Shown one piece after another: positions 16,326 to 25,932 of a DNA stretch of 64,000 nucleotides. This stretch comes from Alkalihalobacillus bogoriensis ATCC BAA-922. Lineage in GTDB: Bacteria > Bacillota > Bacilli > Bacillales > Bacillaceae_F. How positions within the stretch are numbered: the stretch's first letter is position 1; each line of letters opens with the position of its first letter. The translations under genes were made by a program, and so were the position numbers. The DNA lies in contig NZ_JHYI01000006.1 in the NCBI RefSeq assembly GCF_000621445.1, positions 124,001 to 188,000 on the forward strand, written 5' to 3'. The notes under the pieces were generated by a model. The model did no database searches. It was not told the DNA's origin and saw only the letters and a program-made list of their open reading frames with translations.

Positions 16326-17411
16326 TTAATCAAATGTAATTGTCTTTACCGTATCTGCATCTAATTTTTTTATCACTTCCACAATTAACTTCACAGCATT
16401 TTCAAAATCATCTCGATGTAAAATTGCAGCATGAGTATGAATGTATCTCGTCGCAATTGTAATCGATAATGATGGAACGCCATTTGCTGTTAAATGAATC
16501 GCACCTGAATCTGTTCCTCCACCAGCAACATAGTCAAATTGGTAAGGAATATTGTTTTCCTCGGCTGTATTCGTTACAAACTCACGTAACCCTTTATGAG
16601 ATACCATTGAAGCATCATACATTAATACTTGTGGCCCTTTACCCATTTTTGCAAGTGCTTCTTTTTCTGTTACACCTGGTGTATCGCCGGCAATTCCAAC
16701 ATCGACTCCAAATCCGATATCTGGTTGAATGAGGTGTGCGGCTGTACGAGCACCTCGTAGTCCTACTTCTTCTTGCACTGTACCTACACCATAGACGGTG
16801 TTTGGATGGTCTTGCCCTTTAAGTTGACGTAATACTTCAATCGCAATCGCACAACCAATACGGTTGTCCCAAGCTTTCGCCATCAAATATTTTTCATTTT
16901 TCATGACAGTGAAATCACAAACCGGAACAATCGAATCTCCTGGACGAACCCCAAATTCCATCGCTTCTTCTTTACTTGAAGCACCAATGTCAATAAACAT
17001 ATCTTTTTTATCGACTGATTTTTTGCGAACTTCTGGCGTTAAAATATGTGGCGGTTTTGAACCAATGACACCAGGAATGTTACCGTCTTTCGTCATGACG
17101 GTAACACGTTGAGCAAGCATCACTTGCTCCCACCAACCACCAACAGTTTGAAACTTAAGAAAGCCATTATCATCGATGTGAGTCACCATAAATCCAATTT
17201 CATCTAAATGACCCGCAACCATAATTTTTGGTCCTTCTGGATTCCCGACCTTTTCTGCAATTAAGCTTCCAAGTCCATCCGTATACACCTTGTCCGCTAA
17301 CGGCTCAATGTACTTTTTCATAACATCTCGTGGTTCTTTTTCATTTCCTGGAATACCATTAGCATCCGTTAAATCTTTTAGCATTTGCAATGTTTCGTCT
17401 AATTTTGTCAT
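16326..17411 (-). CDS. ysdC: M42 family metalloaminopeptidase (YsdC-like)
   Basis: Cytosolic zinc/cobalt aminopeptidase of the M42 tetrahedral (TET/glutamyl aminopeptidase) family, often mis-annotated as an endoglucanase. 361 residues from an ATG after AAAGGAGG ([14 protein letters not shown]). Metal ligands and catalytic residues are visible: [12 protein letters not shown] (His68-type ligand and the nearby Asp), AWDNRIGCA (bridging Asp), [12 protein letters not shown] (catalytic EE), [11 protein letters not shown], and the final His in [14 protein letters not shown]. Encoded alone, with the position next to sspI and pheS conserved in Bacillus. Confidence 0.92.
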   Translation of the reverse strand: MTKLDETLQMLKDLTDANGIPGNEKEPRDVMKKYIEPLADKVYTDGLGSLIAEKVGNPEGPKIMVAGHLDEIGFMVTHIDDNGFLKFQTVGGWWEQVMLAQRVTVMTKDGNIPGVIGSKPPHILTPEVRKKSVDKKDMFIDIGASSKEEAMEFGVRPGDSIVPVCDFTVMKNEKYLMAKAWDNRIGCAIAIEVLRQLKGQDHPNTVYGVGTVQEEVGLRGARTAAHLIQPDIGFGVDVGIAGDTPGVTEKEALAKMGKGPQVLMYDASMVSHKGLREFVTNTAEENNIPYQFDYVAGGGTDSGAIHLTANGVPSLSITIATRYIHTHAAILHRDDFENAVKLIVEVIKKLDADTVKTITFD

Positions 17412-17508
17412 ATGTATTGACCTCCTTTTATGATGTAAGGATTCATCATTGTGCATATCTACATCTAGTATATACGAAAAGTATTTCGATACTCAAACAA
17501 AATGATCC

Positions 17509-17994
17509 TTAATATCCCTCATCCTGACGTTGGTGATTCACTTCATTTTTTTGTAAATACGCTTTTTCAATATTTTTTTCAGAGAAGCCTAATGCTTGTC
17601 CTAACTGTAAATACGTTTGAAACAGTTGTTTATATGTTTCTTGACTTTGGCTTTGATTAAATTTTGTAATATCATCAAATACTTGTTGAAACAAGGTGAC
17701 AATTTGTGTTTTTGTTGCCTCCATTTGAACATTCACTGATGTATAGCCACAATCTAATCCAATTGATAAGATAAAATGAATACCATCAACATATTCTTCT
17801 AATATGACATCTTGTGGGGCGGGGGGTTTTACACTCCAATACTTAAAGCATCTCGTTTCATTCGCCAATTCTCCAAGCTCCACTTGGAGTGCGAGCATCT
17901 TTTCTGCAACGACATTTTGACCTGTTAAATGATGCTCTTTCATAATTCGGTCATCTAATTGTTTTTGCAAAGAAAATAATGATTGTAAGTTCAA
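17509..17994 (-). CDS. all-alpha dUTP diphosphatase (dUTPase_2 family)
   Basis: Hydrolyses dUTP to dUMP and PPi, keeping uracil out of DNA and feeding thymidylate synthesis. 161 residues. It belongs to the dimeric all-alpha NTP pyrophosphatase class (MazG-like), not the trimeric beta-type dUTPase: LALQVELGELANETRCFKYW (~residue 40) carries the first ExxE metal site and EEYVDGIHFILSIGLDCGY (~75) the second ExxxD site. A TTG eight bases after AAAGGAG is the best start (MNLQSLFSLQKQLDDR); the longer frame upstream lacks family similarity. Its 5' flank overlaps the sigma-W promoter of the divergent ysdB. This gene is not at this position in B. subtilis. Confidence 0.85.
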   Translation of the reverse strand: MNLQSLFSLQKQLDDRIMKEHHLTGQNVVAEKMLALQVELGELANETRCFKYWSVKPPAPQDVILEEYVDGIHFILSIGLDCGYTSVNVQMEATKTQIVTLFQQVFDDITKFNQSQSQETYKQLFQTYLQLGQALGFSEKNIEKAYLQKNEVNHQRQDEGY

Positions 17995-18073
17995 CTGACT
18001 CTCTCCTTTATTCTTTTTTATCATTTCATTACTTTCCATTCGCTTTTCCTCGTCATTCATTATATAATTTTTT

Positions 18074-18100
18074 TGAAACCTATTCATAGAGCTTTTCGTA
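18074..18100 (+). promoter_or_regulatory. sigma-W-type promoter of ysdB
   Basis: TGAAAC (18074-18079), 17 bases, CGTA (18097-18100), matching the extracytoplasmic-function sigma-W signature TGAAAC-N16/17-CGTA. It lies 50 bases before the ysdB start. In B. subtilis ysdB is a known sigma-W gene. Confidence 0.85.
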
Positions 18101-18150
18101 TATATCATATCGCAAGAACTAGAGCTGTCGACTTAAAGGAGGAGCTACTA

Positions 18151-18537
18151 ATGGTTATACTTTTTCGGTTATTCATCGTTGTTGCCGTTATCATTTTAAT
18201 GTATAGTGTCATTAAATATTTTGTAGACCCTAAACGTAAATTAGAACTAGCTCATGAGAAAAAGCAATTTTACTTTCATGATGATAAAACAAATGTACGC
18301 AAAAACTTTTTGCTCACATATAAAGGTGTTTTGTTTGAGGGAGAGAAATATTTAGGTACGACAGAAATGGCGTTTGAAATTGTCTCGATTGTCATTTGGC
18401 CGAAACAATCTGAACGTCTTCAAGGATTGGATCGTGAAGATTTTCATGTCATAGAACAAGAAATTTATATTCATTATCCAAATGCTACAATTGAATGGAA
18501 AAGTCCCGTTAAAGAATTCCTTCGTAATGAAAAATAA
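18151..18537 (+). CDS. ysdB: sigma-W regulon membrane-anchored protein YsdB
   Basis: 128-residue protein, one N-terminal membrane helix (VILFRLFIVVAVIILMYSVI, residues 2-21) and a soluble cytosolic part with FYFHDDKTNVRKNFLLTYKG (~residues 45-65) and a conserved VSIVIWPKQ stretch. It matches YsdB along its length; the biochemical role is unknown beyond membership in the envelope-stress sigma-W regulon. The ATG follows AAAGGAGGAG; longer upstream extension would run into the promoter. It is a single gene, followed by a terminator. Confidence 0.9.
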   Translation: MVILFRLFIVVAVIILMYSVIKYFVDPKRKLELAHEKKQFYFHDDKTNVRKNFLLTYKGVLFEGEKYLGTTEMAFEIVSIVIWPKQSERLQGLDREDFHVIEQEIYIHYPNATIEWKSPVKEFLRNEK

Positions 18538-18540
18538 AGA

Positions 18541-18580
18541 AAAAAACAGAGCCGTGTAGTAGCTTACCGGCTCTGTTTTA
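18541..18580. terminator. bidirectional terminator between ysdB and the TVP38 gene
   Basis: ACAGAGCCG and CGGCTCTGTTTTA form a stem flanked by AAAAAA on the left and TTTT on the right, serving the convergent genes. Confidence 0.88.
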
Positions 18581-19159
18581 CTGTGATGATTTTGCCATCA
18601 CACGTTCACTCCACTTTCCAATCACATCTCTTCGTCCAATTAAATAAAAAATAAGTCCTAACACAACTAATATACTAACGGCTACAATCGGAGGTAGCTC
18701 TCGAATCACATGACCAAACGCTGTAAATGTAAAGGCAGCGGGAATACAAGTATAAAATGAAAGTTTCATATATTCTTGTTTTGACTTTGTCGTCTCTATC
18801 AAATATAAAGAAGTTAAATGAAAATGAATAAATGGCATTAAACGAATAATCATTAACTGGCTTAGGTGTAGAGAATTTGTATGCTCCCCTAGCCACCTTG
18901 TTTTCACTTTCCTTAAGCCTTCTAATAGCTTTGGGAAAGCGTGGACAACAAAATAAAATGTGAAGCTAACAGCTGTCATTCCAATAACCGAATAAATCGT
19001 ACCGGGAATGATACCGAATAAATAGCCGCCTACTAAACATACTAGCAAAACAGGAATAAATAAAACTTGGCGAAATACATGAAATAAAATAAAAAAGACT
19101 GGGGCTAACCAACCACTATTTTCGATTGAAAGTAAGACTTGTTCCAATGTTATATTCAT
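18578..19159 (-). CDS. TVP38/TMEM64 (SNARE-associated/DedA-like) membrane protein
   Basis: Polytopic protein of 193 residues with the VTT-type core: FFILFHVFRQVLFIPVLLVC (~20-40), GGYLFGIIPGTIYSVIGMT (~45-63) and AVSFTFYFVVHAF, then IIRLMPFIHFHLTSLYLIET (~105-125), which includes the family's conserved R-x-x-P. Family members are implicated in lipid scrambling or transport; no specific substrate can be assigned. In B. subtilis the related ytxB is located near thrS; its place between ysdB and ysdA here is a local difference. Strong AAAGGGGGG ribosome-binding site. Confidence 0.85.
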   Translation of the reverse strand: MNITLEQVLLSIENSGWLAPVFFILFHVFRQVLFIPVLLVCLVGGYLFGIIPGTIYSVIGMTAVSFTFYFVVHAFPKLLEGLRKVKTRWLGEHTNSLHLSQLMIIRLMPFIHFHLTSLYLIETTKSKQEYMKLSFYTCIPAAFTFTAFGHVIRELPPIVAVSILVVLGLIFYLIGRRDVIGKWSERVMAKSSQ

Positions 19160-19225
19160 TTCACACCCCCCTTTCTCTCATAGTATGAATGGAATAGAAG
19201 AGGTATGTTAGGTTCGTACCTATTT

Positions 19226-19483
19226 TTATAAATAAAATAACACAACGCCTAACAAAATTTGTCCCATTAAAATAAGTGGAACACCGCCTCGAAATAACAT
19301 ATGTTTCGTTTTATGACGCCATTGCTTCATCCCGAACCAAATTCCAATTGAACCACCAAGTATGGCCGTTACAATCAATGTTTTTTCAGGAATACGGTAT
19401 TCTTGCCGTTTTGCCTTTTTCTTATCCAATGCCATCAAATAAAATCCAAGTACATTTATAATAACAAGATAGAGGATGACCAT
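19226..19483 (-). CDS. ysdA: DUF1294 membrane protein YsdA
   Basis: 85-residue protein with three hydrophobic segments and the DUF1294 core: FYLMALDKKKAKRQEYRIPE, LGGSIGIWFGMKQWRHKTKH. Function unknown. The ATG (MVILYLVIINVLGF) is preceded by AAAGGGTG. It follows rplT as in B. subtilis, but a terminator lies between them. Confidence 0.88.
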   Translation of the reverse strand: MVILYLVIINVLGFYLMALDKKKAKRQEYRIPEKTLIVTAILGGSIGIWFGMKQWRHKTKHMLFRGGVPLILMGQILLGVVLFYL

Positions 19484-19507
19484 CACATACACCCTTTTAT
19501 AAAATTT

Positions 19508-19544
19508 CAAAAAAACGAGCATGGTCTATAATAGGCCATGCTCC
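19508..19544 (-). terminator. terminator after rplT
   Basis: GAGCATGG and CCATGCTC form an 8-bp GC-rich stem, followed on the minus strand by GTTTTTTTG. It starts a few bases past the rplT stop and ends the infC-rpmI-rplT operon. Confidence 0.8.
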
Positions 19545-19550
19545 CGATTT

Positions 19551-19910
19551 TTATGCATTTAAGCTTGATTTTGCTTTTGCTGCTAAGTCAGCAAATGCTT
19601 TTTCGTCATTAACAGCTAAGTCAGCAAGAATTTTACGGTTAACGTTAATTCCAGCTACTTTCAGTCCGTGCATCATACGGCTGTATGAAAGTCCGTTTGT
19701 ACGTGCCGCTGCATTAATACGTGTAATCCAAAGCTTTCTGAAATCGCGTTTTTTCTGACGACGATCACGGTAAGCATAAAGTAATGATTTCATTACTTGG
19801 TTTTGAGCTGTTTTAAATAAACGGTGTTTTGAACCGTGATACCCTTTAGCTAACTTTAATACTTTATTACGACGACGACGAGCAACATATCCGCCCTTAA
19901 CTCTTGGCAT
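19551..19910 (-). CDS. rplT: 50S ribosomal protein L20
   Basis: 119 residues, [20 protein letters not shown] at the N-terminus and [20 protein letters not shown] (~residues 60-80), the canonical L20. It binds 23S rRNA early in 50S assembly and, as a free protein, represses its own operon by binding the infC leader in Bacillus. Third gene of infC-rpmI-rplT. Confidence 0.98.
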   Translation of the reverse strand: MPRVKGGYVARRRRNKVLKLAKGYHGSKHRLFKTAQNQVMKSLLYAYRDRRQKKRDFRKLWITRINAAARTNGLSYSRMMHGLKVAGINVNRKILADLAVNDEKAFADLAAKAKSSLNA

Positions 19911-19944
19911 CGTATTTCCCTCCTTCAAACACTTCTGTTTTCAA

Positions 19945-20145
19945 TTATTTTTTGTACGTTAACATTGCTCTGATACGTTTGAAATCACCAGAGTGAACCA
20001 TACCAGCTTTACGTAATTTACGTTTTTGTTTTTGAGATTTATTAGCAAATAAGTGACTTGTAAAAGCATGAGATCTTTTTAATTTTCCAGAACCAGTCTT
20101 TTTAAAGCGCTTTGCCGCACCTCTATGTGTTTTCATTTTAGGCAT
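19945..20145 (-). CDS. rpmI: 50S ribosomal protein L35
   Basis: 66 residues, [20 protein letters not shown], then [17 protein letters not shown]. Standard length and sequence for bL35; starts at the second Met of the open frame after AGGAGG. Lies between infC and rplT. Confidence 0.98.
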   Translation of the reverse strand: MPKMKTHRGAAKRFKKTGSGKLKRSHAFTSHLFANKSQKQKRKLRKAGMVHSGDFKRIRAMLTYKK

Positions 20146-20179
20146 ATTCATTTCCTCCTTAAATCATACTCCTACCCGA

Positions 20180-20695
20180 TTACTTTTCAGTTTTGGGGGC
20201 TAGGATTAAAAACATGCTTCGGCCTTCCATTTTTGGCTTCGATTCAACAACCGCAATATCTTCACATTCAGTTGCTAAACGCTCCAACACTACTTTCCCA
20301 ATTTCAGAGTGAGTAATGGCACGTCCTCGGAAACGGATTGCCGCTTTTACTTTATCGCCTTTTGAAAGAAATTTTCTTGCATTACGAAGTTTCGTATTGA
20401 AATCATGGTCTTCAATCGTTGGGCTGAAGCGAACTTCTTTAACGGCTGTAACCTTTTGATTTTTACGAGCTTCTTTATCTTTCTTTTGTTGTTCATATCT
20501 GAACTTTCCATAGTCCATGATTCGACAAACTGGCGGTTTAGCTGTCGGTGCAACCATAACCAAATCAAGATTTGCATTTTGAGCCATTTCTAACGCTTCT
20601 TGTTTTGTCTTTACTCCAATCTGATCACCATTAGCACCAATGAGACGAACTTCACGAGCGCGAATGCTCTCGTTTACCATCATGTCCTTACTAAT
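20180..20695 (-). CDS. infC: translation initiation factor IF-3 (AUU start)
   Basis: 171 residues; binds the 30S subunit and monitors start-codon and initiator-tRNA selection. N-domain [19 protein letters not shown] (~residue 7-25), linker, C-domain [19 protein letters not shown] (~residue 110-128). The start is read as ATT (20693-20695): it lies nine bases after GGAGG and gives [10 protein letters not shown]. An AUU start is a hallmark of infC and allows IF-3 to limit its own synthesis by rejecting non-AUG codons. The ATG codons four and five residues later are alternatives but are too far from the ribosome-binding site. Confidence 0.96.
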   Translation of the reverse strand: MSKDMMVNESIRAREVRLIGANGDQIGVKTKQEALEMAQNANLDLVMVAPTAKPPVCRIMDYGKFRYEQQKKDKEARKNQKVTAVKEVRFSPTIEDHDFNTKLRNARKFLSKGDKVKAAIRFRGRAITHSEIGKVVLERLATECEDIAVVESKPKMEGRSMFLILAPKTEK

Positions 20696-20807
20696 ATTGA
20701 GCCACCTCCAAAGGTTTTTAAAGACGGATTCAAAGCATATAAAGCGCAAACTACCGTTACTACGTTGTTTAACGTCACGAATTTTATTGTTATCTTAAAA
20801 ATTCCAA

Positions 20808-20960
20808 TAAAAAAAGTGTTGGCATATAAAACGCCCACACTGATCCTACTCATAAGACAAATCGTGAACCTGTTAACAGCCGTTTTGCGTCAACCAGGTG
20901 AGAAGCGGGCGCTTCTTCTTGCTTTGTGTCCATATTTAATTACTCATATACTGTATCACA
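20808..20960 (-). promoter_or_regulatory. L20-type leader and attenuator of infC-rpmI-rplT
   Basis: A hairpin AGTGTGGGC / GCCAACACT followed by TTTTTTT lies at 20808-20841, ~115 bases before infC. Upstream of it GCGCCCGCTTCTCACCTGG, TTGACGCAAAACGG and a CCTGTTAACAGG-like segment resemble the Bacillus L20 leader that lets excess L20 cause premature termination. The exact fold was not computed. Confidence 0.7.
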
Positions 20961-21035
20961 AACAATAGAGTGTGTCAAACTAACAACTTTATTAGTTTAA
21001 CGAAAAATTATTAAAATGGCAATCCTTTTTTTAAA

Positions 21036-21077
21036 CTTTTCGTTCTGTTTTACTTTAGATGAAAACAGAACGAAAAG
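21036..21077 (-). terminator. 16-bp perfect stem-loop after thrS
   Basis: CTTTTCGTTCTGTTTT and AAAACAGAACGAAAAG pair perfectly around a ten-base loop, just beyond the thrS stop. The bases following on the minus strand are TTTAAAAAAAGG, so the U-tract is short. It may act more as a 3'-end stabiliser than a strong terminator. Confidence 0.6.
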
Positions 21078-21093
21078 AATCTGCATAAATTAT

Positions 21094-23037
21094 TTATTTT
21101 CCTTTGTTTTCAATTTGCTCAGTTAGCTGTGAAATAAACTGTGTTAACGGAATTGATTCTGATTTTTGTTCACCGTACTTACGAACATTTACCGCTTCAT
21201 TTTCGATTTCTTTATCTCCTAATACGAGCATGTAAGGAATTTTTTGCATTTGAGCTTCTCTAATTTTATAGCCGATTTTTTCATCTCGTTCATCAATTTC
21301 TAGACGAACACCCGCTTGTTGTAACGCTTCACTTACTTTTTTCGCATATTCTAAATGCACTTCTGGCGAAACAGGGATGACTTGAACTTGAATGGGAGCA
21401 AGCCAAGCTGGAAATGCTCCTTTATATTCTTCAATTAAAAAGGCAACAAACCGTTCCATAGTAGAAACCACACCACGATGAATGACAACTGGCCGATGTT
21501 GTTTACCATCTTCCCCTACATATGTTAAATCAAAGCGTTCTGGTAATAAAAAGTCAAGTTGAACTGTCGATAATGTTTCATCTTTTCCTAACGCTGTACG
21601 AACTTGAACATCGAGTTTCGGACCATAGAAAGCCGCTTCTCCTTCAGCTTCATAATAGTCAACGGCTAAATCGTCCATTGCTTCTTTTAACATCGTTTGT
21701 GCTTTTTCCCACATCGCATCATCATTAAAATATTTTTCAGTATCTTCTGGGTCACGATATGATAAGCGGAACGAATAGTTTTCAATTCCAAAGTCACCAT
21801 ACACTTCTTGAATTAACCGAACAACACGGATAAATTCTTCTTTAATTTGGTCAGGACGACAGAAAATATGGGCGTCGTTTAATGTCATACCACGAACACG
21901 CTGTAACCCTGTTAAAGCTCCACTCATTTCATAACGGTGCATCGTTCCAAGCTCTGCAATCCGGAGAGGTAATTTACGGTAACTATGAATATCATGCTTG
22001 TACACCATCATATGATGTGGACAATTCATTGGTCGAAGAACAAGCTGTTCATTGTCCATTTCCATAACTGGAAACATCCCGTCTTGATAATGCTCCCAAT
22101 GACCTGATGTTTTATAAAGCTCTGAGCTTCCTAATACAGGTGTATACACATGCTTATAGCCAAGGCGTTCTTCTTTATCAACAATGTAACGCTCAATAAT
22201 ACGACGGATTGACGCTCCTTTTGGTAGCCATAATGGTAGGCCTTGTCCCACTTTTTGTGAGTTTGTAAACAAACTTAGTTCCTTACCTAACTTACGGTGG
22301 TCACGCTCTTTTGCTTCTTCTAGTAAACGTAAATGTTCATCTAGTTCTGCTTTTTTAAAGAAAGCTGTACCATAAATGCGTTGTAACATTTGATTATTGC
22401 TATCTCCACGCCAGTATGCACCTGCAATACTTAGTAATTTAAATTCTTTTAATTTTCCTGTGGAAGGGACATGGACCCCACGGCATAAATCAAAGAAGTC
22501 ACCTTGTTCGTATATCGTTACGGTCTCTCCAGCTGGAATCGCTTCAATTAATTCTAATTTTAGCTCATCACCAATTTCTTTGTATCGTGCGATTGCTTCT
22601 TCACGACTGACTTCTTTACGAACAATTTCAATGTTTTCACCAATGATTTTTTTCATTTCTTTTTCAATACGCGAAAAATCATCGGCTGTAATGGCCACTT
22701 CTGAATCAATATCATAGTAAAATCCATTTTCAATAACAGGACCAACACCTAACTTCACATTGCCATATAAACGTTTTACGGCTTGAGCAAGCAAATGGGC
22801 CGTGCTATGTCGAAGAATTTCTAAGCTTTCTTCAGAGTCTTGCGTTACAATTTCTATTTTACCGTTTTCTAAAAGTGGTGTGCGTAAATCAACCAATTGC
22901 CCATCGATTTTCCCTGCTAGCGCTTTTTTTCGTAGTCCAGGGGATATTGCCCCGGCAACGTCCTCCGTTGTTACTCCTTGTTCAAATTCTTTTATCGCCC
23001 CATCTGGAAACGTTAATTTTATTGTTGCTTCTGCCAT
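21094..23037 (-). CDS. thrS: threonine--tRNA ligase
   Basis: Class IIa synthetase of 647 residues. Order: TGS domain ([16 protein letters not shown]), editing domain with [16 protein letters not shown] (~residue 78) and later CRGVHV, catalytic core with motif 2 [20 protein letters not shown] (~370), and motif 3 plus anticodon domain ([20 protein letters not shown] ~515). ATG reading MAEATIKL is chosen because AAAGGAG precedes it; the longer frame starts in the T-box terminator. Controlled by a Thr T-box. Confidence 0.97.
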   Translation of the reverse strand: MAEATIKLTFPDGAIKEFEQGVTTEDVAGAISPGLRKKALAGKIDGQLVDLRTPLLENGKIEIVTQDSEESLEILRHSTAHLLAQAVKRLYGNVKLGVGPVIENGFYYDIDSEVAITADDFSRIEKEMKKIIGENIEIVRKEVSREEAIARYKEIGDELKLELIEAIPAGETVTIYEQGDFFDLCRGVHVPSTGKLKEFKLLSIAGAYWRGDSNNQMLQRIYGTAFFKKAELDEHLRLLEEAKERDHRKLGKELSLFTNSQKVGQGLPLWLPKGASIRRIIERYIVDKEERLGYKHVYTPVLGSSELYKTSGHWEHYQDGMFPVMEMDNEQLVLRPMNCPHHMMVYKHDIHSYRKLPLRIAELGTMHRYEMSGALTGLQRVRGMTLNDAHIFCRPDQIKEEFIRVVRLIQEVYGDFGIENYSFRLSYRDPEDTEKYFNDDAMWEKAQTMLKEAMDDLAVDYYEAEGEAAFYGPKLDVQVRTALGKDETLSTVQLDFLLPERFDLTYVGEDGKQHRPVVIHRGVVSTMERFVAFLIEEYKGAFPAWLAPIQVQVIPVSPEVHLEYAKKVSEALQQAGVRLEIDERDEKIGYKIREAQMQKIPYMLVLGDKEIENEAVNVRKYGEQKSESIPLTQFISQLTEQIENKGK

Positions 23038-23061
23038 CTCATTCAGCTCCTTTTTCATAAT

Positions 23062-23095
23062 AAAAAACACCCATCCCAAAAAAGGGACGAGTGTT
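23062..23095 (-). terminator. regulated terminator of the thrS T-box
   Basis: A 12-bp stem (AACACTCGTCCC with GGGATGGGTGTT, one G-T pair and one mismatch) followed by TTTTTTA on the minus strand, 25 bases before the thrS start. Confidence 0.85.
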
Positions 23096-23275
23096 GGTCT
23101 CGTGGTTCCACCCTTGTTCTATACACCATTACTGTATATAGCACTTTACATCAGAATAACGGTCTGGGTCCGTTAGCGAATAGTAAAACAAACTTGTTCG
23201 TTCCTCGCTAAAGTTCAGAGGTGGTCAATCCTTTTTCGTGTTAGGAAGCTCCCAGCTAACCTTCCCTCTCTGAAA
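23062..23275 (-). promoter_or_regulatory. T-box riboswitch leader of thrS (tRNA-Thr)
   Basis: AAGGGTGGAACCACGAG (T-box) lies at about 23099-23115 on the minus strand, followed by a terminator with AACACTCGTCCC / GGGATGGGTGTT arms and TTTTTT (23062-23095). Stem I is closed by CAGAGAGG and CCTCTG. ACC (Thr) triplets at 23220-23225 sit immediately before the closing strand, where the specifier is expected. Confidence 0.92.
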
Positions 23276-23380
23276 ACCGTAAAAAAGACCGTTGTCCTCA
23301 TCTTGACTTTTCGCATTTAATGTTTATGTAAGTTATTATATGAACAAGAAACAAGAAAATCAAGAGAAGAATGAATTTTT

Positions 23381-24247
23381 TTACTGAAATGCTTTAGGTA
23401 CAGTAAACCACTGTCTTGAATGGATACTAACTCGTTCTTGAAAAATCGTTTGTATTGTTAGTACGACATCATTATCAATTTCGTCGGTGTAAATATGTAC
23501 TTGCTCAGGTGACATACTTACGAGCGGGGAAACAACCATGTCATCAATATCAATTTCTCCTTCATAGACAAGGTCATTCTCTAACAAACGTTTCTTTTCT
23601 CTTCTGGTGATTTTTTGAAACTGTTCATTATAAAACAAAAACTTCTGATCATGAACTAAATGAATAATTTTTCTCTTAGGCTTAACGGATTGTAAATAAT
23701 AGCGAAGACCTTCAACAATGTTTTGGTATTCCTGCTCCAATAAATATTCATCAATCGCCACTTCTACACAATCAATGAGCATTTCACCATATTCTTTTAA
23801 ACGAAATGTTAGAAACGGCTCATAATAAAAAATCGTATCTCGGTCAAACCCTCGTGAGAATGCCTTATATAACAGGGCGTCCCGATTAAAAAACTTAGAA
23901 ACTGATGGAATATCTTCTCTATCACCTTCTAATATTTCTTTTGCAATCATCGAGATTTGCTTTTGTTCTTCATGATCACTGAAGTAAAAAAGCGTTTCAA
24001 TGATTTCACATAACCACTCTTCTTCTTTCGTGTCAATAACATGGTTTGTAAAAATCGAAACGAGTAGTGGATGAAAGGAATCATAAAAACTACTACTCGT
24101 ATCATTGTACTCGATCAAGATTTTCGATAATCCCTCACACGAAATGGTCCCGACCCCTCCTAACTGCTCAAATAATTCCATGTGTCTTTTTAATTTTGAA
24201 TAGATGATTTGACAATCATCCTGGGATTCAAAGTGGATTGAAATCAC
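23381..24247 (-). CDS. ytxC: putative sporulation protein YtxC
   Basis: 288 residues, matching the YtxC family over its length: an N-terminal ISIHFESQDDCQIIYSKLK, a central VIDTKEEEWLCEIIETLFYF (~85-105) and C-terminal acidic EIDIDDMVVSPLVSM. No enzymatic motif can be seen. In B. subtilis it is expressed in sporulation; mechanism unknown. Start is GTG after TTAGGAGGAG. Position between thrS and the dnaB-dnaI pair is conserved. Confidence 0.85.
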   Translation of the reverse strand: MISIHFESQDDCQIIYSKLKRHMELFEQLGGVGTISCEGLSKILIEYNDTSSSFYDSFHPLLVSIFTNHVIDTKEEEWLCEIIETLFYFSDHEEQKQISMIAKEILEGDREDIPSVSKFFNRDALLYKAFSRGFDRDTIFYYEPFLTFRLKEYGEMLIDCVEVAIDEYLLEQEYQNIVEGLRYYLQSVKPKRKIIHLVHDQKFLFYNEQFQKITRREKKRLLENDLVYEGEIDIDDMVVSPLVSMSPEQVHIYTDEIDNDVVLTIQTIFQERVSIHSRQWFTVPKAFQ

Positions 24248-24598
24248 AATATCTCCTCCTAACCAATCAAAAATTCTATTTATGAGTAACTTCTCGTTAT
24301 GTGTGCGCGAAGAATGGCTCTATTTCATTCCTATGACAAGCTTGAAAAAAAATGAATACAAAATCTGTCCACTCGTCTTTTTTCTTCTAACAATAGAAGG
24401 GTGCTTCTTAAAAATGAATCGTTATACATGATGATTGTGTAAAAACAAAGAAAAAACGCCTACCGATTCCGATAAGCGCTTGAATGGGACTTACCCACAT
24501 TATATGAATCTTTTTATCTCCTATGACACTCTTTTACTATCAACAAACAAGAAAATATAATATGCTAAAGATAGAAACAAAAAAAAGTGAGTGATGAG
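24248..24598. other. intergenic DNA between ytxC and the sensor kinase, no gene seen
   Basis: About 350 bases between divergent genes. I see no ORF with a ribosome-binding site, no strong hairpin and no confident promoter match. It must contain both the ytxC and kinase promoters; a sporulation-type sigma factor is likely for ytxC but cannot be read reliably here. Confidence 0.5.
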
Positions 24599-25852
24599 AT
24601 GGAGTATTATATTCAAACTTTGTTATTAAACGTCTTATTTTTATGTTTCTTTTTACTATTCGTTCCACTGCTTTTAGAAAGCTGCTCCATAAAAAAAATA
24701 ACAAAATATAAAAAGAGCATCTTTGCCCTTTCGGCTTGTTTTGCAATTATAAGCTGCATTGCTGTTCCAATCTCCATTGATGATGGATTTATTTTTGACT
24801 TGAGACTTGTAGCCACCATTGTCGGAAGTTTATACGGTGGGGTTCCTGTCGCTGTTTTTTTATGGGCTATTAATATCCTTTTTCGCATGATAACTGGTGG
24901 ACATGGTGCATATTCTACTATAATTGTATCTACCATTTTGATGATTATATCGATCGGTTTACATAAACGCTTTCTTTCCGGTTCGAAATTAAAAAAAATG
25001 ACGATGACCGGATTATTAGCTATCGGAACTAGTATTCTCGTCTTCCTTGTCCTTACTCAACTAAACAATCTTGTCATCCAACCAAATGTTTTTATCACTT
25101 ATTCATTACTCCAATTCATTTCTGCTATCATCATTGTTTACATATTAGAATTCATCCATGAAGCTACATTATTAAAGAAACAACTGTATAAAGCTGAAAA
25201 AATGGAAGTGGTTAGTCATCTTGCTTCTTCGATATCCCATGAAGTCAGAAATCCGTTAACTGTCGTTAAAGGATTTCTCCAAGTGTTACTTCAAACTGAT
25301 TTACCAAAAGAAAAACAACACCAATTTCTCACATTATCTATAAGTGAAATTGACCGTGCTAATGACATTATTCGTGATTATTTAACTTTTGCCAAACCTG
25401 CTCCTGAGAATATTGAGATTTTTGATGTAAAAGAAGAGCTTTTTCGTATAACAGAATTAATTCGACCTTTAGCCAATATGAATTCTGTTTCAATTCGCCA
25501 ACAACTTCATTCCGGATTAATTAAAGGAGAAACTCAACTATTCCAACAATGTCTCGTCAATATTCTGAAAAATTGTGTTGAAGCGATGCCTGACAATGGG
25601 GTTTTAACAATCGAAACGTATAGTACTAGTTCTACCATTACAATAAAAATTGCAGACACTGGTGCTGGTATGACAGAGGAACAACTAACAAGATTAGGAG
25701 AGCCATATTTTACGACAAAGGGGAGAAATGGTACAGGGCTTGGAATGATGACAGCCATAAGTATCATTCATACCATGGACGGAAGCATCCAAGTAGATAG
25801 TAAAATCAATAAAGGAACAACATTTTATCTTCAATTTCCAATAAGCAAATAA
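24599..25852 (+). CDS. membrane sensor histidine kinase, KinB-like
   Basis: About 417 residues. Six hydrophobic segments in the first ~190 residues include a 5TMR_LYT-type stretch (DLRLVATIVGSLYGGVPVAV, then RMITGGHGAY), as in LytS and B. subtilis KinB. The kinase core has the H-box SSISHEVRNPLTVVKGFLQV (~residue 205), N-box NILKNCVEAMPDNG (~325), G1 IADTGAGM (~350) and G2 GTGLGMMTAI (~380). The HEVRNPLT and KGFLQ pattern is typical of sporulation kinases that feed the Spo0 phosphorelay. No response regulator is adjacent, which also fits an orphan phosphorelay kinase. Start uncertain: GTG at 24587 or ATG at 24599, both with weak ribosome-binding sites. Confidence 0.82.
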   Translation: MEYYIQTLLLNVLFLCFFLLFVPLLLESCSIKKITKYKKSIFALSACFAIISCIAVPISIDDGFIFDLRLVATIVGSLYGGVPVAVFLWAINILFRMITGGHGAYSTIIVSTILMIISIGLHKRFLSGSKLKKMTMTGLLAIGTSILVFLVLTQLNNLVIQPNVFITYSLLQFISAIIIVYILEFIHEATLLKKQLYKAEKMEVVSHLASSISHEVRNPLTVVKGFLQVLLQTDLPKEKQHQFLTLSISEIDRANDIIRDYLTFAKPAPENIEIFDVKEELFRITELIRPLANMNSVSIRQQLHSGLIKGETQLFQQCLVNILKNCVEAMPDNGVLTIETYSTSSTITIKIADTGAGMTEEQLTRLGEPYFTTKGRNGTGLGMMTAISIIHTMDGSIQVDSKINKGTTFYLQFPISK

Positions 25853-25873
25853 CGAGGGTACATACTCAAACTT

Positions 25874-25907
25874 TAAAAAGCCTGCCGATTGTAAAAGTCG
25901 ACAGGCT
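25874..25907. terminator. terminator between the kinase and mqnC
   Basis: AGCCTGCCGA and TCGACAGGCT form a stem with one mismatch. On the minus strand it is followed by TTTTTAAAG, so it mainly serves mqnC. Confidence 0.75.
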
Positions 25908-25932
25908 GAAGTTCTCTAAAAAAGCTTTCTAA

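Noticed and set aside
16326-17411. Endo-1,4-beta-glucanase
   Set aside because: A common mislabel for M42 proteins; the peptidase metal ligands and catalytic EE are all present.
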